Below, piece after piece: positions 38,890 to 51,224 of a stretch of 64,000 nucleotides of DNA. Every line of letters starts with the position of its first letter. Within the stretch, counting starts at the first letter, position 1. The notes beneath the pieces were generated by a model. The model saw only the letters and a program-made list of their open reading frames with translations, was not told the origin of the DNA and ran no database searches. Made by a program: the position numbers and the translations under genes. The DNA is from Ascidia mentula (taxonomy: Eukaryota > Chordata > Ascidiacea > Phlebobranchia > Ascidiidae): NCBI GenBank assembly GCA_947561715.1, contig OX387197.1, forward strand, positions 2,609,001 through 2,673,000, read 5' to 3'.

Positions 38890-41800
38890 GTGGGCAATTT
38901 TTTCGCGCCTTATTGCTTCGACATAAACATCATACTAAAAGTAGATGCTGTAGATAACATTTCGTTTTTTTTTGTAAAACTTTGTAGAAATCTGGTAGGT
39001 TGTGATGGTCGGTAAAGGTTTGTGACGAAACACATGGTTATTGTTCCCCAATAAAATCATCATTTCATTGCTTTTGAAGTTGAAATTGTTTTCTACCGAT
39101 AATTATCATTGACGGCTGTATAGTCACCACAAAGTGGAAGCCGAGTCTTGCTTGGTGCTGGGTTCAAACCCCGGTGTGGTCAAAAAAAAAAAAACCAAGG
39201 CTGCACTGATGAGTCCTATTAGGTCGAAAACAGTGGCCCTGTCTGCAGCTCACTATGAAAAGATGATTTTCATTAGAAAGAAATTTAAATTGAATGCAGA
39301 TAACCAGCTGAGGTTTTAAACTGAACATATTGTGGAATGCAGTGTAAATGTTTGCTGCCAAGACAGGGTTTTGTGGTGGACAATCCAAACTCAACTCAAA
39401 TATTTGCTTTGTGCTCTTGTGTCTTTCATCTACGAAGTGCGGTTTGTTCGGTTCAACTTTTACAAAGGGCGGAATTTGTTTTGACAAAAGTTAAAATGTT
39501 GTGGTTGAATTCTGGAAATTCTTTCTTCTCAGTTTCGTGATTCACCACAAAAGGTTGAGACTCCCTTGATTTATTCGGTTTTGAAGGAAACTGAAAACTC
39601 CTGCGATCGTTTCTTTCCATTTGAAGAAGGTGTGGTCAGGGGAATCAAATAGTGGCCAGTGTGCAGGCAATTTGTTCATTAGTCAATATTACAGTGTACC
39701 CCAAAGATTTTAAACTATACAGTAGCTCATATAACCCCCCGGATTGAGTTTGGGAATCGCTGGTGTATTGTTAGACGTTTAGACGTTATTGTTAGAAGAA
39801 GTTATCCAGGACGTTTCATACACACGTCGGAGGGGTCTATTTGTCGAAAGTTTGTTTGCACAAGATAAAAATAGCCAAACCAAACAATTTGTGGCTATCT
39901 TTTATCGTTCATCTACTCACAAGCCACACACGTAATCGTTTACAAGAACATCTCAAAAGGATTCGGTTTTTCATCGCGTTTAGTGTGTGATCACAACCCC
40001 ACGAAACCAGATGTTGGTTCAACGAATAAGTTGCAAGAACACCCGAGACCTTTGTGAAAGAAGCTGACATTTGAAAGTCAACAGCAAGATTATATCTGCT
40101 ATGGTTTTTCACTTCCTATTTTAACACCTGTTTTACGGGTTCCGCAACAAACCCCACGTTCGGTAATTAATCAATCGATCATTGTGACGTCACAGCTATT
40201 CGTGACGCTTCCTAAACTTGGAAGGTCGCGGTGTTTGCGTTCTTTCTACTGGTATTGTTACGTATTAAAGAGCAAACAAGGGCGTAGTTCTGGAACAGAC
40301 GCACTGCTCGCTCATAACTCCTGGTCTGTTGCTTGGGGTAGGAAGTTTTCTGTGCAAACCCTGGGTCGGTGAGAGAAGGTTGGTTTTACGACGAGATGTG
40401 GTTTTGCTTTTTCCGGTTTTAAACTTTCGCAACTTGTATTGGAGCAGGTGTTGTATTTGGACAGATTGACGAGCGCCATTTCGAAAGTTGAGGTTGAGCT
40501 TGAGCTGAGTTGTTGAGAGCAACGTTTTAGTGAATTTGTTGCAAGCCTTGTGACTAAAAGCCACTAAATGTGTTTAAAAGCAAATTCAGACAGAATATTG
40601 AGCTGAAGATAAATTGTTTCGGAAAGCAATTCCAGGTTGCATTCGTTTGGTCTTAGTGAGGGTTAATATTTCAAATATTAGTAGTCCATTATTCTACCGA
40701 ACATCAGCACAGTGGAATGACTTTGCTGTAATTGAATTGACAAATATTAAAATAAAGTTTATCGAACGATGAACTAACTGTCAAGTTATTTGCGCCAAAA
40801 ACTTGTAACATTACTACACAATTCTTTTCTTTCAAAAGCCGTTCATACTTTGGTCCTCGATTGTTTGTTCGCTGGATGTGTTGTAAAGGCACAGCTGAAC
40901 TAAATCCGACATTAAGTAACTTGGAGGTGTAAGAGTTGTTTGAAAATAATCAATGTTTGTCATCTTTTATTCGCATTCCAGTGTGTTACGTTATAAGTCG
41001 CACCTAACGAAGCAAGGAAAACTGGCGACAACTTGCGTTTGAAAAGAAATTAATAAATCAGTCTTTTTCAATAGTGCCAGAATACGTGAAAAGAACAGTT
41101 AGGTGACGTAAGATTAATACGGTTTTCTGACATACACGAAATACGAGCTACAAGCAAAATAGAAACCAAACCATCTGTGTTATCCCTGTCTATTTATAAC
41201 CTCTGAATCGTTACAAAGACGACGGCGAGGTTGGTTTTTGAGAACCATTGAGTTTGGTCAAGACAACGTATGTTGTATGTAAAAACGTATTGATTTCTGG
41301 TTTTTTTATTTGGTTGCCGTGTGTTTTGTAATAAATGTAGAGGAGTTCGTCGAGAATTTCGTTTTCTTTTGTGGTTGTTTGAATTATGACTGTTCGCTGA
41401 CATTTTTTGACCTTTTCTTGCTGAAACCAACAAACCATCAGGTTTTTAATCGAACAGAACTTGTGAACCAGGCTATAGAAAGTATCTGACGTAGTTTATT
41501 TAAACAGTTAACCCCGCACGGTAGATATACTGTCGAAAAAGTGTTTGTGTGTGTCATACCCAGTAGATACCCACAGTGCATATCATGTTATCGCTTTTGT
41601 TGTATTTTGTACAATCTACATTTTGAACCAAATCTCCAACTCAAACCCTTGAGAACATTCACCTGAAAATCACCCTCCGCCATTTTACAAACCGTCGATC
41701 ACGCACGTCATCCAGTCACGTGACAAGCGTTGAGCCACCAACAGCGTTAACGTCTCCCGTCACTGTTTCGAACGAGCGCATAAAAGCCATTATGTTGACA

Positions 41801-44800
41801 CAAAAAAAGTCGCGACGCAGTGTTACCACCTCCCCCCACCACCAGTTATGGTCAAATGACCTTGAAAGTTCATCCCCATTTTCATCACTTTTTCGTCTCC
41901 TCAGCTGTTCTCGTATAAATAACTTCCATTGTTATTTGCGTCTTTCCGCTCGGCTTGCACGGAAGGCAGTTTTGCTGGATCAAGTTAAGTCTGCTTAGTC
42001 TACACCTGGTAGCCCTGAATAGTTGTGTTGGTAAATATTGCGGGGGCGTTGACGTTGGTTGAATGTTTGCTGGATTCAAAACTGTTATTTTATTTCATAC
42101 GATTGAGGATTCCGCGATTTGTTGCAATATTTTTGTCAATTTCTTATGTTCGGTTGTGATGTTATGGAGTGTGATATCTTTAACACAAGGACTGTTTGGG
42201 TGAAGTTTGTTGGTTATAGCTTAGGTAGGATTTAGTTGACAATTCAATAAACTGATTTTAAACTACAAGTGTGGTTGGATACATCGCATATATCCTTGCA
42301 ACTCTGATTTCAACGCAGTTGGAAACGTTCACATATTTTTTTGTTTGAGGTAAAACGTTTTACATAACTGCACGCATAACACGACGTCATAAACCGTGGG
42401 TCGGGATTCTTTATGCGATATTTTTCACTTCCGTAACCTACAATGATACCAGGTAATTAATCTCGACCTTCCGCTGTCGCCACCGGTTCATGAGCTGGTT
42501 ACATCAATCCACTGTGGGGTAAATGGTGGGGAAAATGTCAAGTTGTTACAAGACCTGGGGGGTGTGCGTAAGGGAAGGATGCCGCGTAAAGTTCACTGGA
42601 TAAAAATTAAATTCCTCGCCAATTTGTGGTAACGCAGTTAGTTAGCGTGGAGATATGGCTTTCAGTGTGCTTTGTGTTGTTGCTTCATATTAAATAAGAC
42701 CTCCTCGATGTATTCAGTACGCATGAAGTATATCCGTTCCACCTATATTATAAATTGCTACTGCATTATGGAGCACAGAAGTTACCTTGTTATCTTTGTG
42801 TTGGGTGCTCTATGTTTATGCTAAAAATGAGACAAAAATGCTATTAAGACAGATTGTCTGAATCCCAAGAAAAATAATTTGTTCAGTTGGTTTCGTTCCT
42901 ACGGAAGGCTTGAGTGGACGAACTAATTAGATTACATTGAGTTTAGCTCCGTGTTTAGGTAGATGTTAGCTAATAATACGTACATAGTTGTGTAGCTGAA
43001 CTAACACAAGTTTTAAGTTCGAGATGTAGTTTTGTTGCAGAATCCATTTCGCTTATACTAATAGCAAGCAGATACCGAAGCTGTAGAATAACCACACTTG
43101 TGTATACTCCCTGTACAGCCTGTCACCAATAGAAATGTGCCACAAACTCGTCCGCTATGTCTGAGTTCAACCCTCTGCTCGGAAAGAAACACTTGGAGCT
43201 TTCGTTTGTCAACGAGACCTCTTCAACAGACTTGATTCCAGATGTTGTTGTTTTGCGGAAACCACAATTACGTCGAACACTGAGCGCCGGCTCGAAGGAC
43301 AAAACTAAATACAGACCCAAGTCCATGTCCATGATATCACGAAACTTGTACAGCGAAGAAGTGACCAATCAGAGCTCGTCGCAAGCTCAAAGCAGCCAAT
43401 GGGCGCAGAGCGTGTCTTCGATGAGGTCAAGTTCGGTCACTTCGCTTAATAAAGCTCGCCCTTTGAGCACTATGCAAATGAACACACAAACCCAGAGCGC
43501 TTCCAACATGGTGATCATCGAAAGTGGCTCAAAAGGGGAAAAGCGAACTTTCTCTGAGAGAAAATCGTTGAAACGACAAACCGTCGTCACTGACGGATCT
43601 CCCGCCGTTTCTGTCCAATCAGAATCGACTAAAAGTACTTCTGACCAATCACAGCCGCTTCGCTCTATTTCAAATCAACCTCCTAAAACTAAACAGAATC
43701 AAATTAAGCAACCAGAGGGTTTCCACGTGGTTTCCGTCCACCAATCAGAAGCGAGTCCTTCGCATTCTGACCAATCGCAGCCGCTCGAACTAGTCACAAT
43801 AAAATTTGAACCGATCCATGTAAAAACCGACCAATCACAGCCTGCCAGGTCGGACTCACTCGACCAATCCGAAACCAGTTCCGTTTCTTCCCGCTCAGAT
43901 GTGTCGTCATCGTCTGGTCGACGCGGTATGACGTCACCCTCGTCGGATGTGGGTTCGGAAAACATGGACCCACTGACTTGCCCCATTACCCCAGGGCGGG
44001 AGACGACAATCGAAATAAACAAGGGGAAATCGGGACTGGGAGTGAGCATAGTGGGAGGATCGGACAGTTTGTTGGTGAGTGTTTTACAGGTTTTTAAGGA
44101 CATATATATGTATATATTGCCTGTGCTTGCAGACAGCATTGCTGTCGCTAAAACAAAAACACTGCAATTTAAAAACCAACATAAACCTACTGCGTTGTTT
44201 GCGATTATTTACAAGACTTTGTTTGTCTTAAATGCAGCAGGAGATTTTGATGAAACTTTCATTTGTTGAATAAATATGATATATTTAATTCCGTTTATTT
44301 TAAGGGAGGTGTTTGTTGTTACACACAAATATATCGTAGCATGCAGAAATGATTAAGTTCTAACCAAATATGGGTGACCAGCAACGCATACTAAAACCTC
44401 TTTTAAATCCTTATTATTATTTACGATTTTGGCTCAAATTTTGATGCAAACCCTGGGAGCAACATCGTTTCACGATTTTTTTCATTCGTTTCAATGCAAA
44501 TTATAGGATGCATTTGTAGGGTTGATTTATGGAAATGATTTATTTTTCTATAAAAATAGCTCTTTAACTTGTTGGTAGGTTCTGTTTTTCAACAAATTCT
44601 TGACCGAGTTCAGTTTAGAGATAACGCAATGCATTATAATAACTTTACAGTTCATTTGTGGGAGACATTCGCATATTGTGTTGAAAAAAAAATCGTGTTA
44701 ATATATAGATGACGTCATACAAGAAAGGTCAACATGTTCAAAAAGTGCGTTGTCAGTGTTGCTACGACCAGCATAGGAAGTTGGGCGACCCGAGCGTAGT

Positions 44801-47800
44801 TTTTAAATGTTTTTCGTGGTACCTCGGTGCGCCTTGCAACCAACACCCAGAAATACTTGCTGTAAAGGCAGCAACGCACTGCTAACCATGTCGACCTTTC
44901 AAACAACTCTTTTACACGCCTGGGTGTCGCCTGTTTAGCTTCCCTGTATGAAAACTTTCTTGCTCGAATGTGTTTACGGCGTCTTCAAATCGAAATTTTG
45001 TGAAAATATCTTTATATTGGATTCTCCAGTAGGAATGCGAAAGTGAAAGCAAATTATTATTGCTGGGTACACTTTCTTCATCAAAATGAATTGACCTTAT
45101 GATAGACAATACATATTTTTAGGCAAGTGGCTTCTTAATTTCTTCATTAAACCCTAGGTGTAACGTAGAGTTTATCAAATTTACTAAAGGGCGGTTTGCA
45201 AGACTGTGAACTGACTACATATTCAAACTATTTCGTATTTTTTCCCCGTGTAGAATTCAATCCTCGTGCATACAGTGTATGACGAGGGAGCGGCAGCAAA
45301 GGACGGAAGATTGTGGCCCGGTGACAGAATCTTATTCGTGAACACACATGATCTGCGTCACGCTACGCACGATCAAGCGATAGAAGTGTTGAGGAACACA
45401 CCGGGGAAGGTGCGACTCACCGTTCACCGGGATGAGAACAGGTGCGCCATCTTGCGGAAGTAGATTTTTGCTCAAACGATTATGTTGGATGCAGAGTAAA
45501 ACTTATTTTTTTTTTACCCACTAACAAATCCCCCCAAACGTTGAAAATGGAAGATCATTGATGTTATGACTTAGCATATTTTCGACCTTTATTAAACTAA
45601 ATTGTTAGTTGTTTTCCAAGATGACCCGAATTACATTTTGTGTGTTATTTTATATCTGATTTCCTCCACATGCGAACAGTTCATAACCGTGTGTTTTTTT
45701 GTCGAAATCGTCCCATCTACAACAATTCGACTAACCCGATATTTTTTGGTATTTTTTGTGTTTCAGGTCAAAACGGTTTCTTAAGTGGTCGAAAAAGTTT
45801 AGATTGCCAAACCTTGCTTATTGGTGAAACAAGCATGACAGTAGATGCATGTTTTGTAGCGCTTCGTTTAATTCTTTGCGAACTTGGACTTTCAAAACTG
45901 AATCACAAATTTTAATTTACATATCGCTTAAATCAAAGTATACAGTTAAATGTTTTTTAATCCGATAAAAATTTATAAAAATAAAAAGTATGTAATCTAT
46001 TCAATACAATACACGTATATGGACAAAAAAAACGACTTTAAAATGTAACAGCCGTAAAGCAGTATGTGCAGTTAAAATATCGGGTAATAATTTTTTGCGT
46101 AAAAGAAATCGAACAAAAAATTTCTCATTTTTTATGTCGTGTGTTCAAAGCAACACCAACATTATCCAGCCACCATGAGAATATGGGGTTTTCTGTATCT
46201 TTAAATGAAACAATTACGTGCACCGCTTTGCATTTTTACTGTCGAATCATCATTAGTACTTTGTGTATAAATATTGAGGTAGAATTAATATCATGATAAT
46301 TTGCATGCTTTGTTTCTTGACTGAATGATTTTTTGCTGCTAATACTAACATAAATATTGTCTAATTTATTGTTCGTTTATTCCAATACTTGCTACAATTT
46401 ATTACACATGTAAGCATATTGGCAAAGTTACCCAAACAAAACGCTATATCGGGTAACCAGGGTTTCTTGAAAGGTATTCCCATGCAAGATGTTGATAGGG
46501 GTCCATTAACTGCACACTTTCAATGCTATTAGTTTTAAGGAAAATGATCCAATGAATTTAACCAAATCTTTACGTAAATCAAACCATAATCTTCCTGTTC
46601 GTTGTCTTAACAGGGAAGCGGTGAACAATGAAGACGAGAATGACCTTTATGACGTATACAATGTCCATTTGAGTAAGAAAGGAAACAAGAGTTTGGGTCT
46701 CAGCATAGTTGGAAGGAGGTAAACAGATTATTCGGTGGATTCGACTTCGCGCCATGTTGCCCGAGGAATCCATAGGTTGCGAGTTCGATTCCAGCCAAAA
46801 CTGTTGTTTTGAATCTGAAGATGGTTCCTGGCTTTTAAAAAACATTGTCGCCTTAAAATGTAGTCTGTTGTTCCTTATACTTGTATATCAAACACGTCAC
46901 ACCCTTTCCGTGTAGTAGAACTGCAAGGTGTAAAGATTTCAATGTTACGAAATCCTACGTCACTTCCTGGCACAATATTCCGGCTGTAGCTGGCGTTTTA
47001 CCCTGTAGATATATGGTATCTGCCAAGAAACATGATAAATAATTTCTTAAATTTTATCTTTAAAAGATGTTTTCGCGCAGTAGAAAGTATGGGCCAAACG
47101 CACACGTGGTGGTTGAAAAACCCAACGATTTTTATTACTTCCGTTCAGAAACGGAGCCGGTGTTTTCGTTTCCAATCTCGTCCCTGGAGGATCGGCTGAG
47201 AAGGATGGAACGATGAGGAAAGGGGATCAGATACTGTCGGTCAATGGTGTGGATCTGAGGATGGCAGGACAGGACGTGGCGGCCCAACTCCTCAAGGTAT
47301 AGTATGGTTGTCGTGGTGTGCGAGTTTGTACGAAGACATGTACAACCGTATTGCCCCACACGCATGCTGAAGGTTTTGCTTCTTGACTGATTAAGTTTGA
47401 GTCATTATAAGCAACTCCCAAACTATATACTAATGATGTGTTTTCTAAATTATGCACGGGAAAAGTATGTTACAAAAGTGCTATCTCCTGCCGGGACAAA
47501 CTAAATTGTTGGAACATTTCTGAAGGCATTTTTCGTCAATTTATCTATCCAACTTTTTTTTACTTTGTTACAAATAACACCCTCCGATAAAAAACATTTT
47601 TTGTCAAACTCCAGCATACAACTTGGGTGGTGAATTAACCACGTTGTTCCTGACAGAATGCGCACGGTTCAGTGGACATTCAGATCGGTCGCCTGAAAGC
47701 TGGAATACCCGATGACCTCATCTCACTTCCCAAGTCTCCCTACCTCGGCTCGTCACATGACCAAGCCAGCCAACCAACGATCACCACAAAAGAGCGGGAA

Positions 47801-49958
47801 GAACAAAAAGTCCGATTCGTCGAGATCGATAAGGTGGGGACTTCCCCTTTTTTTGTGAGTGCACTTTGAGCCGTACAGTTTAATGTGATCTATCAATGCC
47901 AGCAAGACGCAGCATTTAGGAATGGATTTAATCAATTGTTTGCAATAGATTTAAAGCAGTGATAAAATTACACTTCCCGTTTGGGAAAATGTCCATTTGC
48001 ATACACATATCATAGCTTTGTACGAAAATAATTCTCATTGTTCGTCACAGTCCCCAACTCAACCCCTGGGTATCAGCATCGCCGGCGGCGTCGGTTCCCC
48101 CTTAGGGGACGTCCCTATCTTCGTTGCCATGGTACAGGATGGTGCGGCTGCTACAGGAAAACTCAAGGTAATGGAATTTGTCAATTCCTTATCATTACCC
48201 TGGCAATAACTGCTGAAATGCAAAGTGTTTGCCTCACATTTCCCTCACAGAATGAGGTTGAGAATCGAGAAAAGCTTTTTAATGTAAATGTTTACCAAGC
48301 TTTTAGGCATCTAGGAACGGCTCCGTTTTGAAAATGCAACTTATAAGAAACAAAGCAATACCGACAATGAATTGAATAATTGAGAAAACCTGGTTATGTG
48401 CAGGTGGGGGACAAGATACTGAGCATCAACGGACAAAGTACAGACCACAAGTCACATGACGAAGTCGTCACAATGTTGAAAGGTTCCGAGGACGCGATCG
48501 TGCTCATGCAGGTACTGTAAAAGTCGTATCATGGAACATTTTTATTATGTTAAACATCGTACAAAATGCGGGGAATTTGCACGCCAAGACGAAGTAATTT
48601 TGTAATAAGTCGTGAAATATTGGTTGTGGAAGTCTCGCCGGATGGCAGACGAAACGTTGGTTTCAATTAACACATTCGTAACTTAAGTGCCAGAAGAACA
48701 ATTCTTGTTAATAACTGAAATATTCAGTCAAACTTAAGTAACATTTGACCTCGGATAACCTCTCATTTCAGGTTCAAGATGGAGGTGAAGAGATCAGAAA
48801 GTTGAGCGAATATTTGACACAAGCTGCGAGTGCTGCTAACGCGATGACCACGGGTTCGAATCCCATCGGCGACTTTCAGAGCAGGTTGCTTGTTTTTAAG
48901 TGTAATTCAACCTTGTTGTAAATGAATAAACTGCACTCTCAACAAGTTTCTTGGAGTATAAATATAATGAAATTATTATTTATATTCTTTCATATACTGA
49001 ACAACATTTTGACAAACATACATTCAGACTTTGTTGGAAAAAAATAGGTTAATGATCAATTATTTAAGTTTTATTTGGACTAAGTTCTGCGTGTATTATT
49101 CGCTCACCATTTTCTCACTTCACGGGAAAAGTCACCATCCTTCTCTCCCTAAACTTTTCAGCAACAAGGAAATTGACATTGAGTTGTTGAGGGGGGCTGA
49201 CGGTCTTGGTTTCACAATTGTGGGGGGTTATGGTTCTCCACATGGAAATCTTCCGATCTTCGTTAAATCTGTGTCGCCAGTGGGCGCTGCTGCGGTGGAC
49301 GGGAGGTTGAAGAGAGGGGACAAGATCGTTTCCGTTAACGGTGAGATTTTACAATTTAGATGGGACCGCTTTGCTGGCATAAATTAACTTACTCATGTAC
49401 TTTATTTGACCCACGTTTCGTCTGTTATGCGGGGTTGACCCTGATAAAGTGTTGCTGTATGGCAGACGAAACGTCGGAAAAATAAAGCAGGTTAATTTAT
49501 GCCAGAAGAGCAGAAGTAGCGCAATAAGTGGGAACTTACTGGTGTTATTTATTAGAGTTAGGCAAAATTTTCCACTAGCGAGCCAAGAATTATTAAACAT
49601 TTGAAAACCGGGCTATGTGGATGTGAAATGGGCAAGCAGGATGGATTTAGCTCGCTGGCTGGAGTTGCCCTTGTCTGTGCTATTTACTGTATAAAATCCA
49701 CATTTAAGTCTTGCCTGAGCCATGCTGGTCCCAGAAGAACATCTGTTCCAAAGTTGAACTTTCCCATCGGTTTCACGATTCAGTTGCATAAGAAAAAAAT
49801 TCATTCCGGCATACTAAATGTCAACTAATCTTTGTATAAAACAATACTTGCGTTATTTAGGGGAGCAGTTGGACGGTTACACCCACGAAGAAGCGGCCGA
49901 AGCATTGAAACGAAGAAGCAACCACATAATCCTACGTATCGTCCCCGCCGAGCGGTAG
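20372..49958 (+). CDS. MPDZ: Multiple PDZ domain scaffold (MPDZ/MUPP1 orthologue), L27 plus 13 PDZ
   Basis: An N-terminal L27 domain (residues 1-61, ending [14 protein letters not shown]) is followed by 13 PDZ domains in the order and with the linkers of vertebrate MUPP1. Carboxylate-binding loops, in order: LGFSVV, LGFGIV, LGITIG, LGISLE, LGFSIL, LGITVT, LGISIV, VGLSLA, LGFAIS, LGVSIV, LGLSIV, LGISIA, LGFTIV. Particularly close matches to MUPP1 are [10 protein letters not shown] (PDZ1), KGNSSLG (PDZ6), AGNKDR (PDZ8), [16 protein letters not shown] (PDZ10) and [14 protein letters not shown] (PDZ12). Known role: a cytoplasmic scaffold at tight junctions and apical membranes, binding Crumbs, claudins and, via L27, Pals1. 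PDZ1-9 encode about 1562 residues and PDZ10-13 about 716, so roughly 2280 together versus about 2070 in human. The join between the halves is uncertain; they may be separate transcripts. Confidence 0.93.
38528..38610 (+). mobile_element. tRNA-like SINE head (possible)
   Basis: An A-box-like TGTAGCTTAGTGG is followed about 45 bases later by a weak B-box-like GTTTCAATTC. It lies in the PDZ9 intron. Only promoter-like boxes support it. Confidence 0.3.
39121..39194 (+). mobile_element. tRNA-derived SINE with A-tail
   Basis: GGTTCAAACCCCGGTGTGG (B-box region, 39161) is followed by TC and a 13-base A-run. It shares its end with the relic at 16866. A hammerhead-like motif starts six bases after the A-run. 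Confidence 0.6.
39200..39249 (+). ncRNA. Hammerhead ribozyme-like motif, slightly degenerate
   Basis: Stem I is GCTGCA (39200) pairing with TGCAGC (39244). The core CTGATGA is at 39206-39212. Stem II is GTCCT-ATT-AGGTC with one mismatch. Then GAAAA replaces the usual GAAAC spacing by one extra A. Stem III is CAG/CTG around TGGCC, and GTC at 39241-39243 matches the cleavage triplet. The layout is a type I hammerhead with open stem I. The extra A and the stem II mismatch may reduce activity. Confidence 0.65.
41914..41921 (+). promoter_or_regulatory. Candidate internal TATA box
   Basis: TATAAATA lies 1.2 kb before the ATG that opens the PDZ10 exon. Position is the only support for an internal promoter. 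Confidence 0.2.
48590..48700 (+). mobile_element. Foldback element, partial
   Basis: GGCAGACGAAACGTTGG and the end GTGCCAGAAGAAC match the right half of the element at 49374-49505. The left arm is poor (ACGCCAAGACGAAG). It is intronic. Confidence 0.45.
49374..49505 (+). mobile_element. Foldback (MITE-like) element
   Basis: Terminal inverted repeats CTGGCATAAATTAAC and GTTAATTTATGCCAG are perfect over 15 bases. A second inner pair, ACGTTTCGTCTG and GCAGACGAAACGT, flanks CCCTGATAAAG. It lies in the last intron of the PDZ gene and shares the CCAGAAGAG end with the element at 17979. Confidence 0.75.
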
Positions 49959-51224
49959 ATCATAATACACCGCTAACCGGAGAAACCTTTGATGGTCACA
50001 CCAACTAATTTTATGTGCGATTTCATATTCTATTATTTTCCATGTTAAATTTCCTCACTTGCTGCAGGTAGTTGTATTAACAAAACCCATAAGTGAAGCC
50101 CTATTCTTTCTGATTATACATTGATTTGATGCCAGATAAGCGTTTTGTGTTGGTGTAATAAGGTACGTTTCTTTCAGTGTATTCTTATAGTGTATTAGTT
50201 ACTATCCAATGACTTTTAAAAGTGAATACTCTTAAAGTTGCATGTTCAAACCAATTGTTGCAAAAAATGCTTGCTTAATTTATGTATATGTTGGAGAATT
50301 ATTCGCACTTTTTGACAAGAAAGCTTGTGATATTCATCAAACACCCGAGGTGCTGGAGCTTAAATAATGCCAACGCCCATTCTTTTCAGGTTGAATCTTT
50401 GTGAATACATAGTGACCGGTCTATTGCTAATATTTTTATAACCTTGTTTTTGTCCGTGATATAATGTGCCATCGTGTAAATGCAGTGAAACAATCTGATT
50501 AACGTTTATTGTCGTGTGATATGTAGTCTATAGCTAGATACAACATGCAGGTTTTGGGGTCTCGGAATTAAATGAAACACGACGATTTTTAATTGGAACT
50601 CAAGGCGAATACGAATGTTGTTAGGGTTTCTCTGGCAGTCTTTGACTTTAGATTGGTGATTTTTTTTAGCCAGTTCCAAACAGGCACGTGGCGCCAATGT
50701 GTTGCAAAAACAGCTGACAAGTTGCGCAATTTATTTGAAATCGGTGATGATTTCATTGACAAGATAAAGTCGTTTTTGGACACAACAAAAGCAAGTAAAA
50801 CAACAACAAACTAAAATTTAACCTTTACTTACCATTTCCCATTCGTTTGCGTTATCTTGAAATACTTTTGCACAAAACGTGCGTTTTTCTTTACCCCCAA
50901 TCGCCAATTATGTTTTAAAGTACAACATGAAAGAAGTTGTTTAACAAATATTTTGTAAAAAAATTTGCTTTTTTCTGTTGAATAACAATTTAAAGCTATT
51001 TACAGTATTTTTGTGAGAAATAAATTTTAATGTTTTGTACAAATTGCAACGATAAATAATTTACGTATTTGGCATTGCTTTTTTAACTTTTGTATAAAAA
51101 TTGTTTTGTTGTACCTTAAGTTCTTGACAGAACTTGTATTGTTATGAAAACTCGTTTTCAATCAGGAAACTGGCGGATGTGTTGACGACGTTTGGGCTTG
51201 GAGATGTGAAAACAGCGTTTAGTG
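49959..51224 (+). other. Probable 3' UTR and intergenic stretch
   Basis: No exon is established. AATAAA at 51019-51024 could end a long 3' UTR. A 73-codon frame near 50593 lacks a credible start or splice context. Confidence 0.4.

Larger units (their letters stand above)
38890..43156. other. Long interval between PDZ9 and PDZ10 exons
   Basis: No PDZ exon occurs in 4.3 kb. It holds the SINE tail, the hammerhead-like motif, and a TATAAATA sequence at about 41914-41921. Reading through the PDZ9 donor gives a stop at about 38961 with AATAAA at 39051, so an early 3' end is possible. Scattered short reading frames lack support. Confidence 0.5.
43157..49958 (+). other. MPDZ: MPDZ exon set B: Ser/Gln-rich linker and PDZ10-13
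   Basis: Exons: 43157-44074, 45254-45441 (PDZ10), 46614-46718, 47149-47296, 47657-47833 (PDZ11 and linker), 48051-48167, 48404-48511, 48772-48884 (PDZ12 and tail), 49162-49340, 49861-49958 (PDZ13, TAG). The first is 918 bases and opens with an ATG preceded in frame by TAG 27 bases upstream. It encodes a Ser-rich linker with three DQSQP motifs before PDZ10. The PDZ9 exon ends in phase 1. One in-frame acceptor, TTGATTCCAG ending at 43241, would join it (G|AT), but the ATG form is equally readable. The last exon ends just after the PDZ13 strand (ILRIVPAER), as in MUPP1. Confidence 0.85.

Noticed and set aside
41720-41998. 92-codon frame in the PDZ9-PDZ10 gap
   Set aside because: Ser-rich but without recognisable domain, splice sites or conserved motif; kept only as part of the unexplained interval.
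50593-50814. 73-codon frame after the PDZ gene
   Set aside because: No upstream acceptor or signal, no family resemblance; probably 3' UTR.
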